From positions 139,120 through 203,119 of the forward strand of contig CAKNZJ010000249.1 in the NCBI GenBank assembly GCA_932222125.1: DNA of 64,000 nucleotides, given 5' to 3'. Origin of the DNA: an uncultured Clostridia bacterium. Lineage in GTDB: Bacteria; Bacillota; Clostridia; Oscillospirales; Oscillospiraceae. The translations under genes were made by a program, and so were the position numbers. The notes beneath the pieces are model-generated. The model saw only the letters and a program-made list of their open reading frames with translations. It searched no databases and had not been told where the DNA came from. Below are positions 16,158 through 24,661 of this stretch, piece after piece (the stretch's first letter is position 1; each line of letters begins with the position of its first letter).

Positions 16158-17012
16158 ATGTCCTCTCTCGTTGAGCAGGCCCAGGTATTGGTCGAAGCAT
16201 TGCCCTATATTCAAAAGTACAGTGGCAAGACTGTGGTGGTGAAGTACGGCGGAAACGCCATGATCTCTGAGGAGCTGCGGGATGCGGTCATCTCAGACCT
16301 GATTCTCCTGTCCCTGGTGGGCATCCGTCTGGCGGTAGTCCATGGGGGAGGTCCGGAGATCAGCGATCAGCTGAGCCGGCTGGGCAAGAAGTCCAAATTT
16401 GTAGACGGGCTGCGGCATACAGATGGGGAAACCATGGACGTTGTGCAGCAGGTGCTATGCGGCAAGGTTAACAAGGATCTGGTGACCAGGATCAACCGGC
16501 AGGGAGGCAGGGCGCTGGGTCTGTGCGGACTGGACGCGGGCCTACTCCAAGCGGTGCAGTTAGACGATAAATACGGCTTGGTGGGAGAGATCACCAGGGT
16601 GGAGCCCGCTGTGGTCACCGACGCGTTATCTTTGGGATATATTCCGGTGGTGTCCACGGTTGCTATGGGAATGGACAAAAGCTGCGTCTATAACATCAAC
16701 GCGGACACAGCGGCGGCAAAGCTAGCGGTGGCGTTAGGTGCGGAGAAGCTGCTGCTGCTCACCGATGTGCGGGGCCTGCTTGTCAATCCAAAGGATGAGT
16801 CCACCCTTCTGCCCGCTGTCCGGGCCTCGGAGATACCCAGCCTCATCAAGGATGGGGTGATCCAGGGCGGAATGATCCCAAAAATTGACTGTGCTGTGGA
16901 GGCGGTCCGCTCCGGTGTCACCAGCACAGTGATTTTGGACGGACGCATTCCTCATTCCATTTTGATCGAATTGCTCAGCGACGATGGTGCGGGCACCATG
17001 CTTACTTTGTAA
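16158..17012 (+). CDS. argB: N-acetylglutamate kinase
   Basis: A 284-residue amino-acid kinase phosphorylating N-acetylglutamate. Motifs are VVKYGGNAM for ATP phosphates, VVHGGGPEIS for substrate, and LLLTDVRGLL near the nucleotide site. The N-terminal helix (SSLVEQAQVLVEALPYIQKY) is of the kind that allows hexamer formation and arginine feedback inhibition in other bacteria. It sits between argJ and argD in the usual clostridial order. Confidence 0.95.
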   Translation: MSSLVEQAQVLVEALPYIQKYSGKTVVVKYGGNAMISEELRDAVISDLILLSLVGIRLAVVHGGGPEISDQLSRLGKKSKFVDGLRHTDGETMDVVQQVLCGKVNKDLVTRINRQGGRALGLCGLDAGLLQAVQLDDKYGLVGEITRVEPAVVTDALSLGYIPVVSTVAMGMDKSCVYNINADTAAAKLAVALGAEKLLLLTDVRGLLVNPKDESTLLPAVRASEIPSLIKDGVIQGGMIPKIDCAVEAVRSGVTSTVILDGRIPHSILIELLSDDGAGTMLTL

Positions 17013-17031
17013 AAAAGGAGGAGACCTCCCA

Positions 17032-18213
17032 ATGACCCTGGAACAACTCAAGACTCTGGACAGCCAATACGTTGTCCAGAGTTATGGACGCAATCCCATT
17101 GCCATTGATCATGGACAGGGAGCCACCCTGTATGATTTGGATGGCAGAGAGTACATAGACTTCGCCGCGGGTATCGGTGTGCTGTCCATTGGCACAGCCC
17201 ATCCAGCTTGGCAGCAGGCCATCCGGGCCCAGGCCGCCAAGCTGGGGCACATCTCCAATCTCTTTTACAGTCAGCCCTATGTGGAGCTGGCAGAAAGGCT
17301 GTGCACCCGCTCTGGGATGGCGGCGGCATTTTTCAGCAACTCTGGCGCCGAGGGAAATGAGGGCCTGATCAAGCTGGCCAGAAAGCATTCCTTTGACAAA
17401 TATGGAGAGGGCCGGGGGACGATTATCACGCTGAATCAATCCTTCCATGGACGAACCATCACCACATTGGCCGCTACCGGGCAGGACGTATTTCACCAGT
17501 ATTTTTTCCCGTTTACAGAGGGCTTTCGCCAGGCAGATCCAAACCTGGATGCCGTTCAGGGGGCGGCAGGACACGATGTTTGTGCGGTTTTGGTTGAGCT
17601 GGTGCAGGGAGAGGGAGGCGTGCTCCCGCTGGACAGGGATTTCGTCCATGCTCTGGCCAAGCTGTGTGTCGACCGGGACTGGCTGTTCCTGGTGGATGAG
17701 GTACAGACGGGAATCGGCCGCACCGGCTCTCTGTTCGCTTTCCAGCAGTACGGTGTACAGCCCGATGCCTGCTCGTTTGCCAAGGGTATAGCTGGGGGAT
17801 TGCCCATGGGTGGATTCCTGGTAAACGAGAAGTGCCGGACCGTATTTGGACCGGGCACCCACGCCTCCAGCTTTGGAGGGAACCCAGTGTGTGCGGCAGC
17901 GGCCTGTGCTGTGCTGGACGTGCTGGATGACGGTGTGCTGCGGGAGGTGACGCGGAAGGGGGACTATCTCCGGGCCAAGATGGAAGAGCTGGCGCTGCCC
18001 TGTTTGGGAAGGACCAGGGGGTTGGGCTTGATGACCGGCGTTGAGGTGGCGGATGGATACACGAACAAGGAGCTGTGCGCTAGATTGAACCAAGGAGGCT
18101 TGCTGTCCCTTACTGCGGGACCAGGTCTGCGTTTTCTGCCCCCGTTAACCATTACAGATGAGGAGCTGGATAAGGGGTTGCGGATTATGAGCGGCGTGCT
18201 TTCCCAAGTATAA
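17032..18213 (+). CDS. argD: Acetylornithine aminotransferase
   Basis: A 393-residue class III PLP aminotransferase converting N-acetylglutamate semialdehyde to N-acetylornithine. The PLP lysine is in CSFAKGIAGGLPMGGF, with VDEVQTGIGRTG before it and NSGAEGNEGLIKLARKHS near the N-terminus. The ATG at 17032 lies after AAGGAGGAG with good spacing; an upstream start would overlap argB without a ribosome site. It ends 13 bases before argF. Confidence 0.95.
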   Translation: MTLEQLKTLDSQYVVQSYGRNPIAIDHGQGATLYDLDGREYIDFAAGIGVLSIGTAHPAWQQAIRAQAAKLGHISNLFYSQPYVELAERLCTRSGMAAAFFSNSGAEGNEGLIKLARKHSFDKYGEGRGTIITLNQSFHGRTITTLAATGQDVFHQYFFPFTEGFRQADPNLDAVQGAAGHDVCAVLVELVQGEGGVLPLDRDFVHALAKLCVDRDWLFLVDEVQTGIGRTGSLFAFQQYGVQPDACSFAKGIAGGLPMGGFLVNEKCRTVFGPGTHASSFGGNPVCAAAACAVLDVLDDGVLREVTRKGDYLRAKMEELALPCLGRTRGLGLMTGVEVADGYTNKELCARLNQGGLLSLTAGPGLRFLPPLTITDEELDKGLRIMSGVLSQV

Positions 18214-18226
18214 AGGAGGAGTTGAG

Positions 18227-19144
18227 ATGACGCAAAGGCACCTGTTAAAGCTGCTGGACCTCACCGGAGAGGAGATCAACCAAATTTTAGACACGGCTGA
18301 CCAGATGAAATACAGCCAGAAGCATGGCATTGTCCACGACTACTTGAGGGGCAAGACATTGGCCATGATTTTTGAAAAGAATTCCACTCGCACGCGGGTA
18401 TCCTTTGAGGTTGGGATGTATCAGTTGGGAGGTCACGCCCTGTTTCTTTCGGGCAAGGAGAGTCAGATCGGTCGGGGCGAGCCGGTGGAGGACACCGCGC
18501 GGGTACTGTCCCGTTACTGCGATGGCATCATGATCCGTACCTTTGCCCAAAGCGAGGTGGAGGAGCTGGCCAAACATGCTACCATTCCGGTGGTGAATGG
18601 GCTTACCGATTTTGCCCACCCCTGCCAGGTGCTGGCTGACCTGATGACGGTCCGGGAGAGAATGAGCCGGTTGGAGGGACTTAAGCTGGCCTTCATTGGG
18701 GACGGCAACAATATGGCAAATTCCCTCATTGTGGGTGGGCTGAAGTGTGGCATGGATGTGTCGGTAGCCTGTCCGGAGGGATATGATCCGGATTCGGAGG
18801 TGTTAGACTTTGCCCATGCGGTCACCGGACCCAAATTTGAGTTAGTGCGCACCCCTGCTCAGGCGGTGGCAGGCGCGGATGTGGTGATTACTGACGTGTG
18901 GGCCTCCATGGGCCAGGAGGAGGAGAAAGCGGTGCGCCAGCGGGCCTTTGCCGGCTATTGTGTGGATGCACAGCTGCTGGAGATGGCAAAACCCGGCTGT
19001 ATGGTGCAGCACTGCCTTCCTGCCCACCGGGGGGAGGAGATCAGCGCAGAGGTGTTTGAGCAGCATGCCGACGAGATATTTGAGGAGGCGGAAAACCGTC
19101 TCCATGCGCAAAAGGCGGTACTCTATCTGCTGATGAAGGACTGA
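18227..19144 (+). CDS. argF: Ornithine carbamoyltransferase
   Basis: A 305-residue anabolic transcarbamoylase making citrulline. The carbamoyl-phosphate motif is NSTRTRVSFE, the ornithine loop has HPCQVLADLMT, and the C-terminal HCLPAHRGEEISAEVFE is diagnostic. Last gene of the arg operon, preceded by AAAGGAGGAG and followed by a terminator. No catabolic arginine deiminase genes are nearby, so a biosynthetic role is expected. Confidence 0.96.
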   Translation: MTQRHLLKLLDLTGEEINQILDTADQMKYSQKHGIVHDYLRGKTLAMIFEKNSTRTRVSFEVGMYQLGGHALFLSGKESQIGRGEPVEDTARVLSRYCDGIMIRTFAQSEVEELAKHATIPVVNGLTDFAHPCQVLADLMTVRERMSRLEGLKLAFIGDGNNMANSLIVGGLKCGMDVSVACPEGYDPDSEVLDFAHAVTGPKFELVRTPAQAVAGADVVITDVWASMGQEEEKAVRQRAFAGYCVDAQLLEMAKPGCMVQHCLPAHRGEEISAEVFEQHADEIFEEAENRLHAQKAVLYLLMKD

Positions 19145-19154
19145 ATGGACTCAG

Positions 19155-19191
19155 GTAAATCCCCCTGTGAAAGCAGAGGGATTTACTTTTT
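19155..19191 (+). terminator. Terminator of the arginine operon
   Basis: A 13-bp stem (GTAAATCCCCCTG with its partner, one mismatch) with a short loop, followed by TTTTT, begins 10 bases after the argF stop. Confidence 0.85.
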
Positions 19192-19326
19192 GGGGCCTGA
19201 GTGATAGAATGGGGACAAGGTTCTCGTAGTAAAGTGTCGCCTTGGAGAAATAAGGTCAAAAGGACAAGGGCTTAAGAAGGATCGGAATGCTGCCATCAGC
19301 AGGACGGAGGCAAGAGGAGGAGTGTC

Positions 19327-20046
19327 ATGACGTCATCAGCACAGCTTCAGCAATGGGTGCGGGACAGTGGAAACATTGTCTTTTTTGGAGGCGCTGGGGT
19401 GTCTACCGAGAGCGGCATTCCTGATTTTCGCAGTGTGGACGGGCTGTACCACCAAAACTATGACCAGATGCCGGAGACAATTTTGAGTCATACCTACTTT
19501 ATGAGGAACACAGAGGGGTTTTACCGTTTTTACAGGGAGAAAATGCTCCCATTGGAGGCGCGGCCCAATGCTGCTCACCAAAAGCTGGCTGAGTTGGAAC
19601 GGGTGGGTAAGATGAAGGCGGTCATCACCCAAAATATTGACGGACTCCATCAGTTGGCGGGCAGCAGTGTGGTGTACGAGCTTCATGGCAGTGTGCACCG
19701 CAATCATTGCATGAAATGCCGCACATTCTATGACGCTGGGTTTGTCCGGGAGAGTACTGGGGTGCCCCGGTGTCCGGTGTGTGGAGGGATCGTCAAACCG
19801 GACGTGGTGCTCTATGAGGAGAGTCTGGATCAGGCCACGGTGGAAGGGGCAGTGGCAGCCATTGGCCGGGCTGAGGTACTGATCGTGGGAGGGACCTCTC
19901 TGGTGGTCTATCCGGCCGCTGGACTCATAAATTACTACCGGGGGGATAAGCTGGTCCTGATCAATCGGGATCCCACCCCATACGATAGCCGAGCTGATCT
20001 GGTGATTCACGATTCCATTGGCAAGGTGCTGGGAGGACTGCAATGA
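19327..20046 (+). CDS. cobB: NAD-dependent protein deacylase, Sir2 family
   Basis: A 239-residue sirtuin. The NAD-binding motifs are GAGVSTESGIPDFRS and TQNIDGLHQLAG; the catalytic histidine is in ELHGSVH. A zinc ribbon is formed by CMKC and CPVC, followed by GIVKPDVVLYEE. Bacterial members remove acetyl or other acyl groups from lysines, including that of acetyl-CoA synthetase. GGAGGAG precedes the ATG. Its stop overlaps the first ATG of a decayed gene. Confidence 0.94.
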   Translation: MTSSAQLQQWVRDSGNIVFFGGAGVSTESGIPDFRSVDGLYHQNYDQMPETILSHTYFMRNTEGFYRFYREKMLPLEARPNAAHQKLAELERVGKMKAVITQNIDGLHQLAGSSVVYELHGSVHRNHCMKCRTFYDAGFVRESTGVPRCPVCGGIVKPDVVLYEESLDQATVEGAVAAIGRAEVLIVGGTSLVVYPAAGLINYYRGDKLVLINRDPTPYDSRADLVIHDSIGKVLGGLQ

Positions 20047-20217
20047 TGGCACACAGAAAAGAGAAGCGGATGCTCCCGATACTGATGGCTTTGGGCAAGT
20101 CCGTTAGTATCGGATGGTAGTTTTGGGAACTCAAGTTCTAATTCAGGCGAGGTGGTAGGGAGCGGAGCGGCTTCCTCAGCTGGGGGAACGGAGGAGAACA
20201 GCCGGCCATGGCTGTAA
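20043..20217 (+). pseudogene. Possible remnant of a small lipoprotein gene
   Basis: An ATG overlapping the sirtuin stop opens 25 codons with a basic then hydrophobic start (HRKEKRMLPILMALG), like a lipoprotein signal peptide, ending at a TAG (20118). In another frame the sequence continues GSFGNSSSNSGEVVGSGA and SSAGGTEEN to a TAA at 20215, a Ser/Gly/Asn composition typical of the linker after a lipobox cysteine. Read together they look like a frameshifted, shortened lipoprotein gene. The evidence is compositional only. Confidence 0.3.
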
Positions 20218-20234
20218 GGCAAGGGACAAAATAT

Positions 20235-20274
20235 AAAAGCAAGGGGCAGATTAAGTCTGCGCCTTGCTTTTTTT
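20235..20274 (+). terminator. Terminator after the sirtuin gene
   Basis: AAAAGCAAGGGGCAGA pairs with its complement (one mismatch) around a short loop and is followed by seven T. Confidence 0.85.
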
Positions 20275-20292
20275 AATGGAACTGGATATAAT
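20264..20292 (+). promoter_or_regulatory. Probable promoter of the nucleoside phosphorylase gene
   Basis: TTGCTT (20264-20269) and TATAAT (20287-20292) are 17 bases apart. The -35 hexamer lies inside the descending arm of the preceding terminator, so the two signals share bases. Confidence 0.5.
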
Positions 20293-20326
20293 ATATTCCA
20301 GTATAGGAAAAGAAAGGGTGAGGGCC

Positions 20327-21091
20327 ATGATTGAAACCCAACGGCAATTTCACATCAACTGTGTGGCCGGCGATGTGGGCCGGTATTGTCTGCTGCCTGG
20401 AGACCCAGGACGCTGTGCAAAGATCGCCCAATACCTGGATAATGCCGTCCATGTGATGACAAACAGGGAGTATGTCACATATACGGGCACTTTATTGGGG
20501 GAAAAGGTAAGCGTGGTGTCTACGGGGATTGGCGGTCCCTCCGCCTCCATCGCTATGGAGGAGTTAGCCAACCTGGGCGCAGATACCTTTGTCCGGGTGG
20601 GCACCTGTGGAGGCATCAAATTGGAGGTCACCAGCGGAGATATTGTGGTGGCCACCGGAGCCATCCGAATGGAGGGTACCAGCCGGGAATACGCGCCCAT
20701 CGAGTTTCCGGCCGTGGCAGATTACCAAGTGCTCACAGCCCTTGTGGACGCGGCTAAGGGCCAGGGCAGGCGGTGGCACGCTGGGGTAGTCCAGTGTAAG
20801 GACTCCTTTTATGGTCAACACGCGCCTGAGAAGATGCCTGTGTCCTATGAGCTCCAGCAGAAGTGGGGGGCATGGAAACGTCTGGGAGTACTGGCCTCTG
20901 AGATGGAATCCGCCGCCCTGTTTACGGTAGCTGCCCACCGGGGAGTGCGGTGCGGTTCGGTGTTCCATGTAATCTGGAACCAGGAGCGCAATGCCGCCGG
21001 GTTGGATATGGTCCGGGACGAGGATACTGACAGTGCCATCAAGGTGGGCATTGAGGCAGTCAAATTGCTGATCCAGCGGGATCGGGGCTGA
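20327..21091 (+). CDS. Uridine phosphorylase / nucleoside phosphorylase-I family
   Basis: A 254-residue protein of the PNP/UDP phosphorylase family, which splits nucleosides with phosphate in salvage or catabolism. It has the phosphate-binding LLPGDPGRCAKIAQYL, VSTGIGGPSASIAMEEL, RVGTCGGI and the MESAALFTVA segment that contacts the ribose. The motif pattern is closest to uridine phosphorylases, but purine specificity cannot be ruled out. The ATG at 20327 follows AAAGGGTGAGGG; an upstream TTG would place translation inside the promoter. Confidence 0.85.
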   Translation: MIETQRQFHINCVAGDVGRYCLLPGDPGRCAKIAQYLDNAVHVMTNREYVTYTGTLLGEKVSVVSTGIGGPSASIAMEELANLGADTFVRVGTCGGIKLEVTSGDIVVATGAIRMEGTSREYAPIEFPAVADYQVLTALVDAAKGQGRRWHAGVVQCKDSFYGQHAPEKMPVSYELQQKWGAWKRLGVLASEMESAALFTVAAHRGVRCGSVFHVIWNQERNAAGLDMVRDEDTDSAIKVGIEAVKLLIQRDRG

Positions 21092-21138
21092 CGCAGGGCC
21101 CTGACGGTGTACAAAAGAGAGGAGCTTTCACAGCGGTT

Positions 21139-22017
21139 ATGGCAAATGTGGCAATCGTGACAGACAGCAACAGTGGAATCAGTGTGGCTGAGGGGAAAAC
21201 CTTGGGCGTATTTGTGGTGCCTATGCCCATCCATATAGATGATGGGATATACTATGAGGGCAAGGATCTGACTTATGAGGAATTTTACCGCCAGATGCTG
21301 GCCGGGGCGGACATCGTGACCTCACAGCCTGCCCCAGGTGAGATCACCGGCCTGTGGGACCGGGTGCTGGAGAGTTACGAGCAACTGATATATATTCCCA
21401 TGACCGCTGGACTGAGTGCCTCCTTTGCCACGGCGAAGATGCTGGCAGAGGATTATGGGGGAAGAGTAGAAGTAGCGGACAACCGCCGTATCTCCGTAAC
21501 CCAGCGATGCTCGGTGATGGATGCTCTGGAGCTGGCCAAGGATGGATTGAATGCTGCCCAGATCCGGAAAACCCTGGAGGAGCAGGCTTATGACGCGTGT
21601 ATCTACATCACGGTGGATAACCTGAAATACCTGAGGAAGGGTGGCCGCGTATCAGGGGTAGAGGCCATGGCCGGCACCATGCTGAATATCAAGCCTGTGC
21701 TGGAAATCTATGGTGAGAAGCTCAATGCAGTGGAGAAGGTAAGGGGCATGAAAGCTGCCAGACGGGCTATGATCGAGCGGGTGCGCGCGGATCTAGAGGG
21801 CAGGTTGAAACCTCTACGGGACCAAGGAAATCTTGCGGTAAAGATCGCCTATAGCCAGGTGTCTCCAGAATTGTTGGAGGACTGGCATGGGGAGGTGCTG
21901 GAGGCGTTCCCTCAGGAGAGGACGATTCTGGGCGAACCGCTGACTCTGTCTATCGCCTGCCACACGGGGCCGGGGGCGCTGGGAGTGGGGGCGGTGCGGG
22001 TGGATCCGCGGTTGTGA
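21139..22017 (+). CDS. DegV family fatty-acid-binding protein
   Basis: A 292-residue DegV protein. It begins with the typical VAIVTDSNSGIS, then VVPMPIHIDDGIYYEGKDL, TSQPAPGEI and YIPMTAGLSAS, and continues with the C-terminal domain containing LKYLRKGGRVSGVEAM. Members bind a single fatty acid and in Firmicutes (FakB) present exogenous fatty acids to the kinase FakA. No fakA gene is in the window, so coupling to the fatty-acid genes that follow is an inference from proximity. The AGGAG site is 14 bases from the ATG, an unusually long spacing. Confidence 0.92.
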   Translation: MANVAIVTDSNSGISVAEGKTLGVFVVPMPIHIDDGIYYEGKDLTYEEFYRQMLAGADIVTSQPAPGEITGLWDRVLESYEQLIYIPMTAGLSASFATAKMLAEDYGGRVEVADNRRISVTQRCSVMDALELAKDGLNAAQIRKTLEEQAYDACIYITVDNLKYLRKGGRVSGVEAMAGTMLNIKPVLEIYGEKLNAVEKVRGMKAARRAMIERVRADLEGRLKPLRDQGNLAVKIAYSQVSPELLEDWHGEVLEAFPQERTILGEPLTLSIACHTGPGALGVGAVRVDPRL

Positions 22018-22025
22018 GGTAATAT

Positions 22026-22056
22026 AAATGGCCGCTGTCATGGACAGCGGCCATTT
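22026..22056. terminator. Hairpin between convergent degV-type gene and small unknown gene
   Basis: AAATGGCCGCTGTC and its complement form a 14-bp stem with a 3-base loop ending in TTTT on the plus strand. Its right arm contains the stop codon of the minus-strand small gene. Confidence 0.75.
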
Positions 22057-22283
22057 TGGGTTTCAGGCTGTTGGGCTGGACAACAGTCAGGAGTGCTCAA
22101 ATTGTCGCCGCTGGGGGCGCTGAGGGCTAGCAGGGCCAAATTATCTCCTACAACGTTGAACAGGGCGGCCAGCAGGCCCAGCTGCTCCGCTGTTTTGCCC
22201 TGGGCCATAGCTGCGGAGAGTGCTGCCGCTGCGGCCATCAATCCGTTACCCTGGTTCGTTCCGTTCCACCTGTGCCTTGCCAT
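22038..22283 (-). CDS. Small conserved-looking protein of unknown function
   Basis: An 81-residue product starting MARHRWNGTNQGNGLM. A short Asn/Gly-rich head is followed by an Ala/Leu-rich stretch (about residues 15-55, including AQGKTAEQLGLLAALFNVVGDNLALLAL) that could be one or two amphipathic or weakly hydrophobic helices, then a tail with two adjacent cysteines. A perfect AGGAGG lies 8 bases before the ATG at 22283, which supports translation from there and rejects the longer frame. No family recognised. Confidence 0.6.
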   Translation of the reverse strand: MARHRWNGTNQGNGLMAAAAALSAAMAQGKTAEQLGLLAALFNVVGDNLALLALSAPSGDNLSTPDCCPAQQPETQNGRCP

Positions 22284-22437
22284 CTGTATCTCCTCCCTCT
22301 CTCCAGTGTATGCCGTCAGGGCCAAAGCGCCAGTGGACGTTGCCGCTGGCGTTTTACATGTTGACGGGGCTTTGCGTGGGGAGGGTTTCGCAGAAGGTAT
22401 CTGGACGAGAGGGAGAGCATGAGAAAAAAGTGCCATT

Positions 22438-22469
22438 CACCGCAAAAAGTGCTTGACTTTTTTGCGGTG
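22438..22469. repeat. 11-bp inverted repeat around the acpP -35 region
   Basis: CACCGCAAAAA (22438-22448) and its exact complement (22459-22469) flank the TTGACT -35 hexamer with a 10-base gap. It is either an operator or a cruciform-prone element. Confidence 0.6.
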
Positions 22470-22481
22470 TTACACTATGAT
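22453..22481 (+). promoter_or_regulatory. Promoter of the fatty-acid synthesis operon
   Basis: TTGACT (22453-22458) and TATGAT (22476-22481) with a 17-base spacer, 80 bases upstream of acpP. Confidence 0.75.
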
Positions 22482-22482
22482 T

Positions 22483-22536
22483 TGCTTAAATTATTTTAAC
22501 TAAACCATGTGTATGTGGTTAAAGTAATTAAGTTAT
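22483..22536. promoter_or_regulatory. Candidate operator at the start site of the fab operon
   Basis: Directly downstream of the -10 are two TTAA-based palindromes, TTAAATTATTTTAA and TTAAAGTAATTAA, which are roughly inverted copies of each other around the centre ACCATGTGTATGTGGT. They cover the expected transcription start, where a repressor such as the MarR protein encoded at the end of the operon could bind. Confidence 0.4.
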
Positions 22537-22560
22537 TATGGTAAGGAGATTCTGCTGACT

Positions 22561-22791
22561 ATGGATTTTGAAAAAGTGCGCAATGTGATTGCTGAGACTT
22601 TGGGATGTGACGTGGAGGATGTGGTGAAGGAGGCAAAACTGACAGATGATCTGGGGGCCGACTCCCTGGCTTCTGTGGAGCTGGTCATGGCACTGGAGGA
22701 GGCCACCGGTGTTTCCATTGACGACGACTCTTTGCCCAATATGAAAACCGTGGGCGATATCATGGACTATCTCACCGCCCATCAGGATTGA
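22561..22791 (+). CDS. acpP: Acyl carrier protein
   Basis: A 76-residue acidic helical carrier. The phosphopantetheine serine is in LGADSLASVELVMALEE, the universal ACP motif. It carries the growing acyl chain for every Fab enzyme encoded downstream. First gene of the operon; the ATG follows GTAAGGAG. A hairpin between it and accB may set a higher transcript level for acpP than for the rest. Confidence 0.96.
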   Translation: MDFEKVRNVIAETLGCDVEDVVKEAKLTDDLGADSLASVELVMALEEATGVSIDDDSLPNMKTVGDIMDYLTAHQD

Positions 22792-22796
22792 CCGGA

Positions 22797-22836
22797 CTCC
22801 CGCCGGGGAATTGATTTTCTCGGCGGGAGCATTTTT
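22797..22836 (+). terminator. Possible attenuating terminator between acpP and accB
   Basis: CTCCCGCCG and CGGCGGGAG form a 9-bp stem with a 15-base loop, followed by CATTTTT. Because accB follows only 20 bases later, partial read-through is probable. Confidence 0.55.
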
Positions 22837-22856
22837 GGGGTTGAAAGGAAGTTTTC

Positions 22857-23276
22857 ATGACAAATCAGGAAATATTTGCGCTGATTGACCGCTTTGAACA
22901 CAGCTCTTTACATTCAATGAAACTGTCCTCCGGCCAGTTCGTGCTAGAGTTGAGCCGGGGAGAGCGGGGGACGGCCCCGGTGCAGCCCTTGGCGTCCCAA
23001 ACCTGCTCTGTTCCGGGGGAAGGGGAGTGCAGCCAGGAGCCGGAGATTGTAGCGCCGCTGGTGGGTACTTATTACGCAGCGCCGGAGGCAGGGGCGCCTG
23101 CGTTTGTGTCGGTGGGGGATATGATGCGTGAGGGACAGACGGTGTGTCTCATTGAGGCCATGAAAATGGTCAGTGAGATTCCCGCTCCCTGTGACTGCGT
23201 CATCACTGAGATATTGAAGGAGAATGGAACGCTGGCGGAATTCCAGGAGCCGCTGTTCCGTTACCGGCCATGCTGA
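22857..23276 (+). CDS. accB: Acetyl-CoA carboxylase biotin carboxyl carrier protein
   Basis: A 139-residue BCCP. It has an N-terminal helix-rich segment (EIFALIDRFEHSSLHSMKLSS), a Ser/Pro/Gln linker and a C-terminal biotinyl domain with VAPLVGTYYAAP and the biotinylation motif IEAMKMVSE. It carries the carboxyl group from AccC to AccDA to form malonyl-CoA. It overlaps accC by 7 bases. The carrier encoded at 2207-2596 is different and belongs to the decarboxylase. Confidence 0.95.
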   Translation: MTNQEIFALIDRFEHSSLHSMKLSSGQFVLELSRGERGTAPVQPLASQTCSVPGEGECSQEPEIVAPLVGTYYAAPEAGAPAFVSVGDMMREGQTVCLIEAMKMVSEIPAPCDCVITEILKENGTLAEFQEPLFRYRPC

Positions 23277-24661
23277 AGCGGGTTTTAATCGCCAACCGGG
23301 GCGAGATTGCGCTGCGTATTTTGCGGGCCTGCCGGGAAGCGGATATTGAGACGGTAGCGGTTTATTCCCAGGCTGATGGGGAAGCGCTCTATGTCCAGCT
23401 AGCAAATCGGGCTGTCTGCATTGGGCCGGCGCCCGCGGCTCAGAGCTATCTGAATCAAACTGCGTTGCTGACGGTGGCCAAGGCCACCGGATGTGATGGA
23501 GTGCATCCGGGCTATGGATTTTTGTCGGAGAATGGGGATTTTGCCGACAGGTGCGGACAGGAGGGACTGACCTTTATTGGCCCATCCGGCGATACCATTC
23601 GCAAGGCAGGGTCCAAGTCCGTAGCGCGCAGGCTGATGCAGCAAGCGGGCATCCCCATCACTCCCGGTTCCGACGGACCGGTGACCTCCGAGGCTGAGGC
23701 ATTGGCGGTGGCCGCTCAGGTGGGCTTTCCAGTGCTGCTTAAGGCATCGGCCGGGGGAGGGGGCCGGGGGATTCGCCGGTGTGATGACTCCGGGCAGCTT
23801 CACTCTGCCTATGCTCAGGCTAAGGCAGAGGCCATGGCCTGCTTTGGAGATGATACCCTCTATGTGGAAAAGCTGGTGTTAGGGCCTAAGCATATTGAAT
23901 TTCAGATCGCGGCGGACTGCCATGGGAACGTGATCCACTTGGGGGATCGGGATTGCTCCATCCAGCGCCGCAACCAAAAACTCATTGAGGAGGCCCCGGC
24001 CTGGTGCCTGTCCGCCAAACTGCGGGAACAGATGGGGGAGGCGGCGGTGGCTGCCGCCAGGGCGGTGAACTATGAGGGTGTGGGCACTGTGGAATTTTTA
24101 CTGGACCGGGACGCAGAGCGGTTCTATTTTATGGAGATCAACACTCGCATCCAAGTGGAGCATGGCATCACCGAGTTGATTACCGGGGTGGATTTGGTAC
24201 GGGAGCAGCTGCGCATTGCTTCCGGTCTGCCGCTGAGCTTGAGCCAGGAGCAGGTGTGCTTGTCCGGTCACGCCATTGAGTGTCGTATCAATGCTGAGGA
24301 TCCGCAGCAGGATTTTCGGCCCACCCCTGGCAAGGTGGAATTTCTGCATTTTCCCGGCGGGTACGGTGTGCGGGTGGATTCCGGGCTTTACAATGGCTGT
24401 ACACTGTCCCCATTTTATGACTCCCTGGCGGCCAAGCTTATGGTGCATGCTCCCACCCGGCTGGAGGCGGTGCGCCAGATGAGGCGGAGCTTGGAGGAGT
24501 TTACCCTGGAGGGATTTCCCACCAATGGAGAGCTGTCCTATCAAATATTATATCATCCCACCTTCATCCGGGGCAATTACACCACTGCGTTCTTGGATGA
24601 AAACCTGCCCCGGCTGCTGGACTTCAGCCGCCGGTTGAACCAAGAGGAGGAGAAAGGATGA
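23270..24661 (+). CDS. accC: Acetyl-CoA carboxylase biotin carboxylase
   Basis: A 463-residue ATP-grasp enzyme carboxylating biotin. It has VLIANRGEIALRILRAC at the start, the Gly-rich ATP lid KASAGGGGRGIRRC, the catalytic HLGDRDCSIQRRNQKLIEEAP and INTRIQVEHGITE. The last normally reads VEHPVTE; Gly-Ile in place of Pro-Val beside the active site is a small oddity. The protein is slightly longer than the usual 450 residues. It overlaps accB and shares an ATGA stop/start with accD, indicating tight translational coupling. Confidence 0.94.
   Translation: MLKRVLIANRGEIALRILRACREADIETVAVYSQADGEALYVQLANRAVCIGPAPAAQSYLNQTALLTVAKATGCDGVHPGYGFLSENGDFADRCGQEGLTFIGPSGDTIRKAGSKSVARRLMQQAGIPITPGSDGPVTSEAEALAVAAQVGFPVLLKASAGGGGRGIRRCDDSGQLHSAYAQAKAEAMACFGDDTLYVEKLVLGPKHIEFQIAADCHGNVIHLGDRDCSIQRRNQKLIEEAPAWCLSAKLREQMGEAAVAAARAVNYEGVGTVEFLLDRDAERFYFMEINTRIQVEHGITELITGVDLVREQLRIASGLPLSLSQEQVCLSGHAIECRINAEDPQQDFRPTPGKVEFLHFPGGYGVRVDSGLYNGCTLSPFYDSLAAKLMVHAPTRLEAVRQMRRSLEEFTLEGFPTNGELSYQILYHPTFIRGNYTTAFLDENLPRLLDFSRRLNQEEEKG

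Noticed and set aside
17002..18093. Minus-strand frame of 363 codons opposite argD
   Set aside because: A shadow of argD, with low-complexity composition and no start signal.
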